Source: Nanobdellota archaeon
Lineage (GTDB): Archaea > Nanobdellota > Nanobdellia > Pacearchaeales > GW2011-AR1
DNA length: 34,406 nucleotides
Direction: 5' to 3'
Assembly (NCBI GenBank): GCA_022709585.1
Contig: JAKLIN010000001.1
Span: 1-34,406, forward strand
Shown: piece by piece, positions 15,513 to 23,368 of the stretch
How the letters are laid out: the number at the start of each line of letters is the position of its first letter
Position numbering within the stretch: position 1 is the stretch's first letter
Program-made: the position numbers and the translations under genes
The notes under the pieces: generated by a model
Database searches by the model: none
Told to the model about the DNA's origin: nothing
The model's input: only the letters and a program-made list of their open reading frames with translations

Positions 15513-16400
15513 ATGAAAATTGGATATCCTTGCATAAACAACACTTTGAAGTGCACTACAAACAGCACATTTAGGCTTGCCTCTTATTCTGAGGAAAATT
15601 TAAAATTGAAAATAGAAAACAATTTAAAATGTTTGAAAAAAGTTTTAGAGTTTAATAAAGAGAATAATATTGAATTTTTTAGAATAAGCTCAGATTTAAT
15701 TCCGTTTGCTTCTCATGAAATAAACCAATTTAATTGGCAAGAGCATTTCAAAAAAGAACTTCAAGAAATAGGAGATTTCATCAAAGAAAATAACTTCAGA
15801 ATTTCCATGCATCCAGACCAATTCGTGCTTATCAACAGTCCAAACAAAGAAATTGTAAAAAGAAGCATAGATGAATTAAACTACCATTGCGAGGTTTTAG
15901 AGGCAATGCATTTAGACAATTCTGCTAAAGTCCAAATTCATGTTGGAGGCATTTACAACAACAAACCAGAAGCTATGCAAAGATTCATCGAAAATTACAA
16001 TAAGCTTCCAGAGAAAATCAAAAAAAGGCTTTGCATTGAGAATGATGACAGACTTTTCAGCTTGAAAGATTGTTTGCAAATTCATAAAACAACGCAAATT
16101 CCAATTATTTTTGATTTCTTTCATCATGAATGCTTAAACAATAAAGAACCAACCAGCGAGGCGGTTAAACTGGCTTCACAAACCTGGAAAAAACAAGATG
16201 GAATTTTAATGGCAGATTACAGCAGCCAAGAAAAAGATGAAAGAAAAGGCAAGCATGCTGAAACAATAGACTTAAAAGATTTTCAAGAAAAAATAAATCA
16301 AGCTAAACAAAATAAAAATTTAGACTTTGACGTGATGCTTGAAATAAAAGACAAAGAAAAAAGCGCAATCAAAGTTATTAAAGAATTAATAAATCATTAA
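15513..16400 (+). CDS. uvsE: UV damage endonuclease (UvdE/UvsE family)
   Basis: This 295-residue TIM-barrel enzyme nicks DNA 5' of UV photoproducts and abasic sites, starting alternative excision repair. Family features are IGYPCINNTLKC at the start, FFRISSDLIPFASH near 55-68, RISMHPDQFVLINSP near 94-108, QIHVGG near 145, LCIENDDR (metal-ligand Glu) near 173, IIFDFFHHE near 200 and a C-terminal VMLEIKDKE. Metal-binding His, Glu and Asp residues all appear present. Length is normal for bacterial UvsE; it is uncommon in archaea and may have been acquired by transfer. It converges on the TrkA-like gene with a four-base overlap. Confidence 0.93.
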   Translation: MKIGYPCINNTLKCTTNSTFRLASYSEENLKLKIENNLKCLKKVLEFNKENNIEFFRISSDLIPFASHEINQFNWQEHFKKELQEIGDFIKENNFRISMHPDQFVLINSPNKEIVKRSIDELNYHCEVLEAMHLDNSAKVQIHVGGIYNNKPEAMQRFIENYNKLPEKIKKRLCIENDDRLFSLKDCLQIHKTTQIPIIFDFFHHECLNNKEPTSEAVKLASQTWKKQDGILMADYSSQEKDERKGKHAETIDLKDFQEKINQAKQNKNLDFDVMLEIKDKEKSAIKVIKELINH

Positions 16401-17137
16401 ATTCCTAATTTGTCTGCGATAGTGTCTGCAGCAACAATCTCAGGAACAATAACCACTTTTGCCCCTGCTCTTTTGAGTTTAGAAACAAGAGACTGGCTTT
16501 CGCATCTTGAATGTATTTCAATTTTAGAATTCAATTCTTTTGCGGTGAGGGTAATCAAAATATTTTGTTCTGTTTTAGGAAGGGTGAGTATTATTTTTGA
16601 AGCTTTTTCAATTCCAGCTCGTTTAAGAACATCTTCATTCAAAGCATCACCCTCAATGAAAACATATTTGCTTTTTCTTAAGCAGGCAGTAGCTTTAGGG
16701 TCAGACTCAATTATAATAAAATCTTTTTTCTTTTTAGCGAGATTTTGCGCAATTTCTTCACCGACTCTTCCCCCTCCAACAATGATAATATGATTCTTCA
16801 TACTTTCCATTTTAGCAGAATAGAATCTTGTTTTTAAATACTTTTTCAGGCTGCCTTCAAGAACCATGTCTGCAAAGCTCCATAGCACCCACCAAATTAA
16901 AAAAACACCAACAAGAGCTAGGAAAATTTCTAATATTCTTTCAGGAGTTGTGCTATCTGGATGAAACATAACCGCAAGAGTTTGAAAAGTTCTAATAAAA
17001 GCATCTTTGAAAGTTTTTTCTGAAATTAATCTAAAACTGATTGTTCCAAAAAGAATTAACAAGATGATAATCCAAACGAATGATTTTAATCTTCTAGGAA
17101 ATTCTTCTACTTCTTTAGGAATTTTTGAACGAGACAT
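16397..17137 (-). CDS. K+-channel-like membrane protein with TrkA-N domain and altered pore
   Basis: The 246-residue protein has the two-helix plus RCK layout of prokaryotic K+ channels: TM1 about 19-37, a re-entrant region about 45-64, TM2 about 68-90, then a Rossmann TrkA-N domain with IIIVGGGRVGEEIAQNLA (117-134) and IIESDPKA. In place of the selectivity filter TVGYGD the pore region reads FQTLAVMFHPDSTTP (51-65), so K+ selectivity as known is not supported. It could be a ligand-gated sensor, a nonselective channel or a regulatory subunit. There is no TrkA-C domain. A strong Shine-Dalgarno GAGGTGA lies just upstream (about 17143-17149), unusual for this window. Confidence 0.75.
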   Translation of the reverse strand: MSRSKIPKEVEEFPRRLKSFVWIIILLILFGTISFRLISEKTFKDAFIRTFQTLAVMFHPDSTTPERILEIFLALVGVFLIWWVLWSFADMVLEGSLKKYLKTRFYSAKMESMKNHIIIVGGGRVGEEIAQNLAKKKKDFIIIESDPKATACLRKSKYVFIEGDALNEDVLKRAGIEKASKIILTLPKTEQNILITLTAKELNSKIEIHSRCESQSLVSKLKRAGAKVVIVPEIVAADTIADKLGI

Positions 17138-17142
17138 TTTTT

Positions 17143-17149
17143 CACCTCT
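17143..17149 (-). promoter_or_regulatory. strong Shine-Dalgarno site for the TrkA-like gene
   Basis: On the minus strand GAGGTGA precedes the ATG at 17137 by about five bases and matches the anti-SD of archaeal 16S rRNA. Most genes here lack such a site, so this transcript probably has a leader. Confidence 0.6.
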
Positions 17150-17182
17150 TTGTTATCTTAATTGATTTAATTTTTATTTTTA

Positions 17183-17623
17183 TTATCTTAAATTTATTTT
17201 AATCATATCTGCCCAGGCTTTTGCTTTTTCAATTTCTCCTGGAAAAAGAGGGCCGCTTTGTCCTTTAACATAAAATGCTTGAGGTTTTATCACAATATCT
17301 GCACCAACTTCTTCAAGTTTTTTTGAAATTTTAGCTGCCGCATCACCATGAATAAAAAGTTTAACACGAGTATCAAAACTCGCAGCTTTAACCCCTTTTA
17401 ATTCTCCAGGTTTAAGGCTATTTAAAAAAGTTTGAATTTTTTCATAAGGCATCCATCCTAAAATCGGGCTTCCAACAATCAAAAGTTTAACACCCTTAAG
17501 ATAGCTCATGTCAAAAGAATCAATTGAAATTGCTTTTGATTCTTCCCCTAGCTGTCTTGCAATTCTTTCAGCAATAACTCGAGTGTTTCCAAAATGCGAA
17601 TAGTATATTACCAAAGATTTCAT
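17183..17623 (-). CDS. flavodoxin-family protein
   Basis: The 146-residue protein has the flavodoxin fold: an FMN phosphate-binding loop YSHFGNTRVIAERIARQLG (residues 9-27), the LLIVGSPILGWMPYEKI segment (48-64) and FDTRVKLFIHGDAAAKI near 104-120, ending in KAWADMIK. It is likely an FMN-dependent electron carrier or quinone/flavin-reductase-like protein. The loop reads YSHFGNT rather than the classical T/S-x-TGNT, as in several archaeal short flavodoxins. ATTTTATAATC near 17643-17653 is about 26 nt upstream of the ATG. Partners are not evident. Confidence 0.85.
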   Translation of the reverse strand: MKSLVIYYSHFGNTRVIAERIARQLGEESKAISIDSFDMSYLKGVKLLIVGSPILGWMPYEKIQTFLNSLKPGELKGVKAASFDTRVKLFIHGDAAAKISKKLEEVGADIVIKPQAFYVKGQSGPLFPGEIEKAKAWADMIKINLR

Positions 17624-17680
17624 ATAATAAGAATATGCAAAAGAGATTATAAAATTATCTTAATGCTAAGAAATCAAGAA

Positions 17681-18844
17681 TTAATTAGCTAACCCTGCTT
17701 TTCTTCTCAACTCTCCAGCTTTGTCGGTTTTTTCCCATGAAAATCCCGCTCTTCCGAAATGCCCATAGCTAGCTGTTTTTTCATAAATTGGTTTTTTCAA
17801 ATCTAAATATTGTATAATTGCTTTTGGGCGCAAATCAAATGTTTCTAAAACAACTTGTCTGATTTTTTCTTCTGGAACTTTGTTAGTATTAAAACAGTCT
17901 ATATGAACTGAAACAGGCCTAGCAACTCCAATGGCATAACTAATTTGAATTTCGCATTTATCTGCGAGTTTTGCGGCAACAATATTTTTAGCGATATGCC
18001 TTGCAATATATGCCCCGCTTCTGTCCACTTTTGAAGGATCTTTTCCACTGAAACAACCACCGCCCACTCTTCCAACTCCACCATAACTGTCTACGATTAT
18101 TTTTCTTCCAGTTAATCCAGTATCTCCCTCAGGCCCACCAATAACAAATCTTCCTGTTGCATTAATATGAATCTTAGTTTGTTTGTCAATTAATTTTCCG
18201 CAAGTAGGTACAATAACTTTTTTGTAAATTTCTTTTCTTAGTTTATTTTCACTAACTTGTTTTTTATGCTGCTGTGCAATAACAACTGTATCAATTCTTT
18301 TTGGTTTTCCATTTTCATACTCCACGGTAACTTGAGTTTTTCCATCTGGTCCAAGTCCGTGATTAAATGCTCCGGATTTTCTAAAATCCGCAAGTGCTTT
18401 TGCAAGTTTATGAGCAAAAATAATTGGCATGGGCATTAATTCAGGTGTTTCATTGCAAGCAAAACCATACATCATTCCCTGGTCTCCTGCACCTTGCTCT
18501 TTTTCATCGCCATTTGTTTTTTCATCCACTCCTCGAGAAATATCTGGGCTTTGCGAGTGAATACTTACCCAAACACCTGCATCTTCGTAATCCATTCCAA
18601 ATTCAGGGTCATTATAACCAATCCTTTTCAAAGTCTCTCTTACAGTTTGGTGAATGTCCACAAAACCCTCAGTTGTAACCTCTCCTGCAACATGAACACT
18701 TCCAGTTGTTACAAGAGTCTCGACTGCAACTCTAGAATTAGGATCTTGTGCAATTAATTTATCTAAAATTGCGTCAGAAATTTGGTCGCAGATTTTATCT
18801 GGATGTCCTTCGGTTACAGACTCTGAAGTTATGTAAGTTTTCAT
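17681..18844 (-). CDS. metK: S-adenosylmethionine synthetase, bacterial type
   Basis: MetK makes SAM from methionine and ATP. The 387 residues align with the bacterial/eukaryotic family: [19 protein letters not shown] (9-27), [16 protein letters not shown] near 117-132, [19 protein letters not shown] near 230-248 and the catalytic [19 protein letters not shown] near 262-280. This is not the divergent archaeal MAT family found in most Euryarchaeota and TACK archaea, which implies acquisition from bacteria or inheritance of a bacterial-type copy in this lineage. Local [11 protein letters not shown] replaces the common TYGGYARHGGG. GTTTATAAAAAT (18865-18876) lies about 26 nt before the ATG. Confidence 0.95.
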   Translation of the reverse strand: MKTYITSESVTEGHPDKICDQISDAILDKLIAQDPNSRVAVETLVTTGSVHVAGEVTTEGFVDIHQTVRETLKRIGYNDPEFGMDYEDAGVWVSIHSQSPDISRGVDEKTNGDEKEQGAGDQGMMYGFACNETPELMPMPIIFAHKLAKALADFRKSGAFNHGLGPDGKTQVTVEYENGKPKRIDTVVIAQQHKKQVSENKLRKEIYKKVIVPTCGKLIDKQTKIHINATGRFVIGGPEGDTGLTGRKIIVDSYGGVGRVGGGCFSGKDPSKVDRSGAYIARHIAKNIVAAKLADKCEIQISYAIGVARPVSVHIDCFNTNKVPEEKIRQVVLETFDLRPKAIIQYLDLKKPIYEKTASYGHFGRAGFSWEKTDKAGELRRKAGLAN

Positions 18845-18864
18845 TTGAAGATTAAAATTTGAAG

Positions 18865-18876
18865 GTTTATAAAAAT
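18865..18876 (-). promoter_or_regulatory. TATA-like promoter for metK
   Basis: On the minus strand ATTTTTATAAAC is centred about 26 nt before the ATG at 18844. Confidence 0.55.
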
Positions 18877-18899
18877 TTATTTTTTTAGATTTAATTGAT

Positions 18900-19955
18900 T
18901 TAGTCTTTTTCTTTGGAATCGTCTTTCAACCCACCTTCACTGAGATAAAAGATTGTTTCATTGTCTGGCAAATTAGGACTATCAATCAACTTTGCAACTC
19001 TTGAGTCTTTTTTACCTCTTCTTAAATAAATTCTATAAGTTGAGGCATGTGCAACAATGTTTCCTCCGACAGCTACAGTTGGATCTCCAAACATTTGTGC
19101 TGGATTTGCCATAACCTGGTTTGTAACATAAATTGCTAAGTTGAATTGCTCTGCAAGCTTCATTAAATTGTGAATATACTGATTAAGTTTTTGCTGTCTG
19201 TCTGCTAATTGACCTCTTCCAGAGAATTCAGCTCTGAAGTGTGCTGTTAAAGAATCTACAATAATCAATTTAATTGGCTCTCCTTCTTTAATCATCTCCG
19301 CAATTCTATCTAAAAGCAAAATCTGATGATCTGAATTGAAAGCACGAGCAACAAGTATGTTTTTCAATACTTTTTCAGGATTTGCTCCAAGAGCTTCAGA
19401 AATCTGTTTTATTCTTGAAGGTCTGAATGTTCCTTCTGTATCAATGAAAACACATTTTCCTTCTGCTCCCCCTTTTTCTACAGGCAACTGAACATTAACA
19501 GCAAGTGATAATCCTAATTGAGTCTTACCACTACCATATGCTCCAAAAGCTTCTGTTATTGCTCTGCTTTCAACACCTCTCCCACCCAAGAGCTCATCGA
19601 GATTTTTACTTCCAGTTGTAATAAAATGAACAGATTCACGCTTTTTAGCATATTCAGTACCATCAACAAAACCCAAGTCCATCATCTTTCTAGCTGCTTG
19701 AATTGCTTTTCTTGCAACAGCAGGGCTAACACCAGCAACATCGCCTAATTCTGCAGGGCTCATTACTGCAAGAGACATTAAATCAAAAACTCCAGCAGAT
19801 TCAAGTTTAGCTGCAACAGCAGGCCCAACGCCAGGCAAATCAGTTAAAGTAGGCTCTTTGTCTTTACCTTTTTCCTTGCTAGACTTAGATTTCTTTTCAG
19901 ATTTCTCCTCTTTTTCTTCAATTTCCTCTTCAAATTCTTCGTCTTCTTCAGCCAT
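18900..19955 (-). CDS. radA: DNA repair and recombination protein RadA
   Basis: RadA is the archaeal RecA/Rad51 recombinase. The first 35 residues are a charged acidic/basic extension. A helix-hairpin-helix domain follows ([18 protein letters not shown], about 37-55). The ATPase core has [15 protein letters not shown] (Walker A, near 142), [25 protein letters not shown] (Walker B) and the L1/L2 loops including [16 protein letters not shown]. It is full length at 351 residues. GTTTATAAAG at 19976-19985 is about 26 nt before the ATG. RPA is encoded about 600 bases away on the same strand. Confidence 0.96.
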   Translation of the reverse strand: MAEEDEEFEEEIEEKEEKSEKKSKSSKEKGKDKEPTLTDLPGVGPAVAAKLESAGVFDLMSLAVMSPAELGDVAGVSPAVARKAIQAARKMMDLGFVDGTEYAKKRESVHFITTGSKNLDELLGGRGVESRAITEAFGAYGSGKTQLGLSLAVNVQLPVEKGGAEGKCVFIDTEGTFRPSRIKQISEALGANPEKVLKNILVARAFNSDHQILLLDRIAEMIKEGEPIKLIIVDSLTAHFRAEFSGRGQLADRQQKLNQYIHNLMKLAEQFNLAIYVTNQVMANPAQMFGDPTVAVGGNIVAHASTYRIYLRRGKKDSRVAKLIDSPNLPDNETIFYLSEGGLKDDSKEKD

Positions 19956-19975
19956 ACCTTTCTTATCTTTAGTCT

Positions 19976-19985
19976 GTTTATAAAG
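19976..19985 (-). promoter_or_regulatory. TATA-like promoter for radA
   Basis: On the minus strand CTTTATAAAC is centred about 26 nt before the ATG at 19955. Confidence 0.55.
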
Positions 19986-20068
19986 ATTGTTCGGATTGGG
20001 ATATATATTTCAAAAAGCAATTATCGAGGAATTTTTAGTTAATTTTTCAGGTTAATTTATCAAAGAAG

Positions 20069-20533
20069 TTACAAATTAAAAATAAAAGGCAGCCTAAAAA
20101 CCAACAAAGCTATATCTGCTAAAATCAAAATCATGAAAATAATTGCTTCGCTCCATCCACCTGTTTTAATTACTCCTTTCCATTTTTTAGAAATTGGATA
20201 AAAAGGAGTTATTCCCATAACAGTTAAGCTATCTGCTAGCAGATGCAATCCATAACCAAAAAAGAATGCTATTGAAGCTTCTTGTGAAAAAAAGAAAACC
20301 AACACACTAATCATTAAAGCAAATGTAAAACTGTGCAGAATTCCCCTATGCCCAAAAAAGAATTGCAAAGGGCGCAACAAAAAGTTTTTTCCAAGCTTAG
20401 AATGCGAACTGTCTATATCTGGAAGCAAAGTGGAAACAATCATAACTCCGCAAAAGACAATCTTATTGTCAAATAAGGGGAAAAACAATAAAATAAAAAA
20501 TATTGAAATAGCTAAATGTGTACGGGTTAACAT
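20069..20533 (-). CDS. YdjM/DUF457-family membrane-bound metal-dependent hydrolase
   Basis: The 154-residue protein has about four membrane helices and the conserved polar motifs of the YdjM (LexA-regulated, DUF457) family: TRTHLAIS near the start, STLLPDIDSSHSKLG (34-48), FGHRGILHSFTFAL (59-72), GYGLHLLADSLT (93-104) and PFYPISKKWKG. Conserved His and Asp residues are thought to bind metal at the membrane face. The substrate is unknown. It follows RPA by seven bases on the same strand, so the two are likely one transcript, which hints at a DNA-damage-linked expression unit. Confidence 0.9.
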   Translation of the reverse strand: MLTRTHLAISIFFILLFFPLFDNKIVFCGVMIVSTLLPDIDSSHSKLGKNFLLRPLQFFFGHRGILHSFTFALMISVLVFFFSQEASIAFFFGYGLHLLADSLTVMGITPFYPISKKWKGVIKTGGWSEAIIFMILILADIALLVFRLPFIFNL

Positions 20534-20540
20534 TCTTAAT

Positions 20541-21482
20541 TTACTTTTTTTCTAATTCTGAAAGCAGTTTATCAACATCAACTGGTTCAATTGTTTCAAT
20601 ATTCAATTCATTGTTATTGAAAAACTTGTTCACACGAATTTCTCCAGAGAAAAACATTTCTTTCCCTAAAAGTTCTTCTTTTTGAACAGCTGTTTTATCA
20701 ATATCTTCTAAATCCGTTAATCCTAATTTAGGGAAACTGTCTGAGAATAAAACAGCTCGAATTGTTTCTGTTCCATCATCTAAAACAAGATTTACAAGAG
20801 CTCTTTTATCAGCGATAACTTTTCCGTGTTCTGCACAGATAAATCCATCAGATTCTTTCTGCACTTTTTTTCTGCATTCAGGGCAAGTCTCAAAAAATCT
20901 TGGCCCAAGCACGCTTACGATAAATGCTCGCAACTTAACACTTTCAGAAGCAACACTTTCCAAAATCTTTTTCTCATGAACAGATTTTTGTGTTACAACT
21001 GCATTGATTTCTTCTGCAGAACGTTTAATATTTGAAAAACTGCCCAAGTGAATTTCATTGTCTCTCATTGTTCCATTGGAAATTTCAATGACATCACCTA
21101 ATTTCAAATCACCTGTTTCAACAAGAGCAATATGATTCATATCCCAAAGCACAACTTTAATGTTTGCAGTTTCATCTGCTAAAGTTAAATTAACAACTTT
21201 TCCTTCTTGTCCTTTTCTTACAAAACTTCTAACAGGAGAAAGATTAATCACTTTTCCAATAGCATTGACTTTTTTCATTCCAGGCAAAAGTTCATTTATT
21301 TTCAGAAGTTCATTATCAAAAGAAATTCCCAATTCTGAAGCAACAATCTGAGCAGCTCCTTCTTTGCTAATTAACCCAGAAAGCTTTGCTCTTTTAGCTT
21401 CAACTCTTCTGTCCAGTTCCTCTTTATTGATTCCAGAATGCCTGGAAATCCTCTCTAAAAGTTTGGAATAATTTTCTAACAT
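20541..21482 (-). CDS. replication protein A (OB-fold single-stranded DNA-binding protein)
   Basis: The 313-residue protein is an archaeal RPA. An N-terminal helical region (1-60) is followed by an OB fold (about 70-165, with GKVINLSPVRSF and GKVVNLTLADETANIKVVLWD). A second OB domain (about 180-300) contains a zinc site CPECRKKV...CAEHGK (near 200-220) and DGTETIRAVLFSD. It protects single-stranded DNA in replication, repair and recombination. CTTAAAAAAT around 21503-21512 is about 26 nt before the ATG. YdjM is immediately downstream, and radA lies in the same direction after that. Confidence 0.92.
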   Translation of the reverse strand: MLENYSKLLERISRHSGINKEELDRRVEAKRAKLSGLISKEGAAQIVASELGISFDNELLKINELLPGMKKVNAIGKVINLSPVRSFVRKGQEGKVVNLTLADETANIKVVLWDMNHIALVETGDLKLGDVIEISNGTMRDNEIHLGSFSNIKRSAEEINAVVTQKSVHEKKILESVASESVKLRAFIVSVLGPRFFETCPECRKKVQKESDGFICAEHGKVIADKRALVNLVLDDGTETIRAVLFSDSFPKLGLTDLEDIDKTAVQKEELLGKEMFFSGEIRVNKFFNNNELNIETIEPVDVDKLLSELEKK

Positions 21483-21548
21483 ACCAAGAAAAACAGAAGC
21501 TATTTTTTAAGTATTGCTATAGTTTGCAGAGTACTAATTTTTCAAAAC

Positions 21549-21558
21549 ATTTATAAAA
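21549..21558 (+). promoter_or_regulatory. TATA-like promoter for the EF-1-beta gene
   Basis: ATTTATAAAA is centred about 25 nt before the ATG at 21579. Confidence 0.55.
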
Positions 21559-21578
21559 GAAATCTCATAAAAAACTCC

Positions 21579-21851
21579 ATGGGAACAGCTTTAGTTAAAA
21601 TAAAAATAATGCCAGTAGCACCAGGCGTAGACTTAGACAAAATAACCGAGGACGCTAAAAAGATTATTAAGTCTAAAAAAGTTCTTAATCCTGTTTTTGA
21701 ACAACAGCCAATTGCATTTGGATTAATTGCAGTCATAGCAGGTTTTGCCTGGCCTGAAGAAAATGAACTTGAAGATTTGGAACAAGAATTAAGAACAATC
21801 CAAGATGTTAATTCTGTGGAAGTTATTGATTTAAGAAGAGCTATTGGATGA
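21579..21851 (+). CDS. elongation factor 1-beta (aEF-1B)
   Basis: The 90-residue protein is the archaeal guanine-nucleotide exchange factor for EF-1A. Family features are the start TALVKIKIMPVAPGVDLDKI, the central EQQPIAFGLIAVIAG and the C-terminal QDVNSVEVIDLRRAIG, in a ferredoxin-like alpha/beta fold of normal length. It is transcribed divergently from RPA and followed 54 bases later by the HIT-like gene. Confidence 0.95.
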   Translation: MGTALVKIKIMPVAPGVDLDKITEDAKKIIKSKKVLNPVFEQQPIAFGLIAVIAGFAWPEENELEDLEQELRTIQDVNSVEVIDLRRAIG

Positions 21852-21905
21852 ATAGATAAACAGATATTGGATAAGTTTTAATATTCTTTAATCTAAGATA
21901 AGTCA

Positions 21906-22481
21906 ATGTCACAAGAATCTGAAAATCAAAATTGTGTTTTCTGTCTTATTGCTTCAGAAAAGCTAGAAAGTTATAAGATTTCTGAAATTCAAGAAGCAAT
22001 AGCTGTTCTTGAACTTAACCCTGTTTCAAAAGGGCATACAATGGTTTTGCCAAAAGAGCATCTTCAACTGAAAGAAATGAAAAGCAAGATTGTTCTCTTC
22101 GCACAAAAACTCGCTGCACAACTCAAGGAAAAATTAAATTCCAAAGACATTGAAATTGCAACTGTTGATTTTCAAGGGCATGGAATAATCAATTTAATTC
22201 CAGTTTACAACGAAGAAAACATTGAATCAAAAAGATACAAAGCAACACTCGAAGAGCTTCAAGAAGTTCAAAGTTTGTTTGTTGACAAACCAGAAGTGAA
22301 AAACGAGATTGAGAAACCTGCAGAAAAAGAAGTTAAAAAAGTTCCGGAAAAAGATGAAGATAAAAAAGAAAAAGAAAGCAAATTAGAAAAGCAGGAAGAA
22401 ACAGATAAAAAACAGCAAGAGCCTGCAGAAAAACATTCTGAACCTGAGAAAAAGATCTGGTTTCCAAGAAGAATTCCTTAA
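21906..22481 (+). CDS. HIT-domain protein lacking the catalytic histidine, with charged tail
   Basis: Residues 8-115 form a HIT (histidine triad) fold: CVFCLIASEK with the CxxC pair at 10 and 13, AVLELNPVSKGHTMVLPKEH, and the triad strand at 92-99. The triad HxHxHxx reads HGIINLIP: the first His remains, the nucleophilic middle His is Ile94 and the last is Asn96. Nucleotide hydrolase or transferase activity is therefore unlikely. Residues 125-180 are a low-complexity Lys/Glu tail ending in the distinct hydrophobic-basic peptide WFPRRIP. It may be a nucleotide-binding adaptor. GTTTTAATATT at 21876-21886 is about 26 nt upstream of the ATG. Confidence 0.8.
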   Translation: MSQESENQNCVFCLIASEKLESYKISEIQEAIAVLELNPVSKGHTMVLPKEHLQLKEMKSKIVLFAQKLAAQLKEKLNSKDIEIATVDFQGHGIINLIPVYNEENIESKRYKATLEELQEVQSLFVDKPEVKNEIEKPAEKEVKKVPEKDEDKKEKESKLEKQEETDKKQQEPAEKHSEPEKKIWFPRRIP

Positions 22482-22497
22482 TATTGTAAATAAAAAA

Positions 22498-22508
22498 GCT
22501 TTAAATAC
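22498..22508 (+). promoter_or_regulatory. TATA-like element upstream of the 13-codon mini-ORF
   Basis: GCTTTAAATAC is centred about 26 nt before the ATG at 22529 and could start a transcript carrying the mini-ORF and the ureohydrolase gene. Confidence 0.4.
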
Positions 22509-22528
22509 TCTCAAAAATAACCAAAAAT

Positions 22529-22570
22529 ATGGACACAACAGAATCAATTGCGATTCCTAAAAACTACTAA
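22529..22570 (+). CDS. possible 13-residue leader peptide MDTTESIAIPKNY
   Basis: A 13-codon ORF with its own correctly spaced TATA-like element ends 27 bases before the ureohydrolase ATG. Its stop overlaps a second TATA-like element (22568-22576) that is spaced for that gene. It might be a leader peptide or upstream ORF regulating polyamine synthesis, or a chance reading frame; there is no homology evidence. Confidence 0.25.
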   Translation: MDTTESIAIPKNY

Positions 22571-22576
22571 ATATAG
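22567..22576 (+). promoter_or_regulatory. TATA-like promoter for the ureohydrolase gene
   Basis: CTAAATATAG is centred about 26 nt before the ATG at 22598, giving a leaderless option that skips the mini-ORF. Confidence 0.45.
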
Positions 22577-22597
22577 TTGTGACCCTTTTCTTCTAAA

Positions 22598-23326
22598 ATG
22601 CTATTAATTGAAATTTCTGGTAAGAATGGTCTCGGAAAGACTCATGGCGTAGAGCTAGCTCCAAAAGAATTACTTAAAGGAAGTTCGTATTCTTTTTATA
22701 AAAAAATAAATCCAAATAATGGAGATATTGAAGAGCAAGAAAATCAAATTCTAGAGCAATCTAAAGATTTAATGACAAAAAAACCTTTTTTTATCGGAGG
22801 AGATCATTCCATAAGCTACCCGTTAGTAAAAAATTTCATTAAAACTCACAAAAACGCAGGAATTGTCGTTTTAGATGCCCATCCAGATTTAATGCCTCCG
22901 ATGGAAAATCCAACGCATGAAGAATGGTTAGCAGCGGTTATTGAACTCGGATTTAATCCTAAGAATATTTTGTTAATTGGAGCGAGAAACATTGATCCTG
23001 AAGAAGAAAAACACTCTGTTAATAAGATTAAAATATCAGAGTTAAACAATTGTCAAGAAAAATTAAACACTTTTTTAAAAGACAAACAGATTTATTTATC
23101 AATGGATATAGATTTTTTTGATTCTTCAATCGCTTCTGCTACAGGTTATCCAGAAAAAGATGGTGCAACTGAATCTCAAGGATTAACCTTAATCAAACAA
23201 ATAATTCAAAATGGAAATGTTTGCGCAGCAGATTTAGTTGAAGTTAATCCAACAAAACAGAATCCAGAAAAAACAATCGCACTTGCTAAAAAAATAATAA
23301 ATTTAGTTTTAAAGGAAAATAAATAA
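22598..23326 (+). CDS. ureohydrolase (agmatinase/arginase family)
   Basis: The 242-residue protein has the manganese-cluster motifs of the family: FIGGDHSIS (near 66-74), VVLDAHPDLM (near 88-97) and LSMDIDFFDSS (near 168-178), plus GARNIDPEEE and AADLVEVNP. These enzymes hydrolyse agmatine to putrescine or arginine to ornithine, with release of urea. It is shorter than usual (about 290-300), with a reduced N-terminus. The genes that follow, deoxyhypusine synthase and a fold-III decarboxylase, place it in polyamine and hypusine metabolism. Agmatine versus arginine specificity cannot be read from the sequence. Confidence 0.9.
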   Translation: MLLIEISGKNGLGKTHGVELAPKELLKGSSYSFYKKINPNNGDIEEQENQILEQSKDLMTKKPFFIGGDHSISYPLVKNFIKTHKNAGIVVLDAHPDLMPPMENPTHEEWLAAVIELGFNPKNILLIGARNIDPEEEKHSVNKIKISELNNCQEKLNTFLKDKQIYLSMDIDFFDSSIASATGYPEKDGATESQGLTLIKQIIQNGNVCAADLVEVNPTKQNPEKTIALAKKIINLVLKENK

Positions 23327-23368
23327 AAAATAACAGGAAAAATAAATAAAAACAACAAGGAAAATAAA

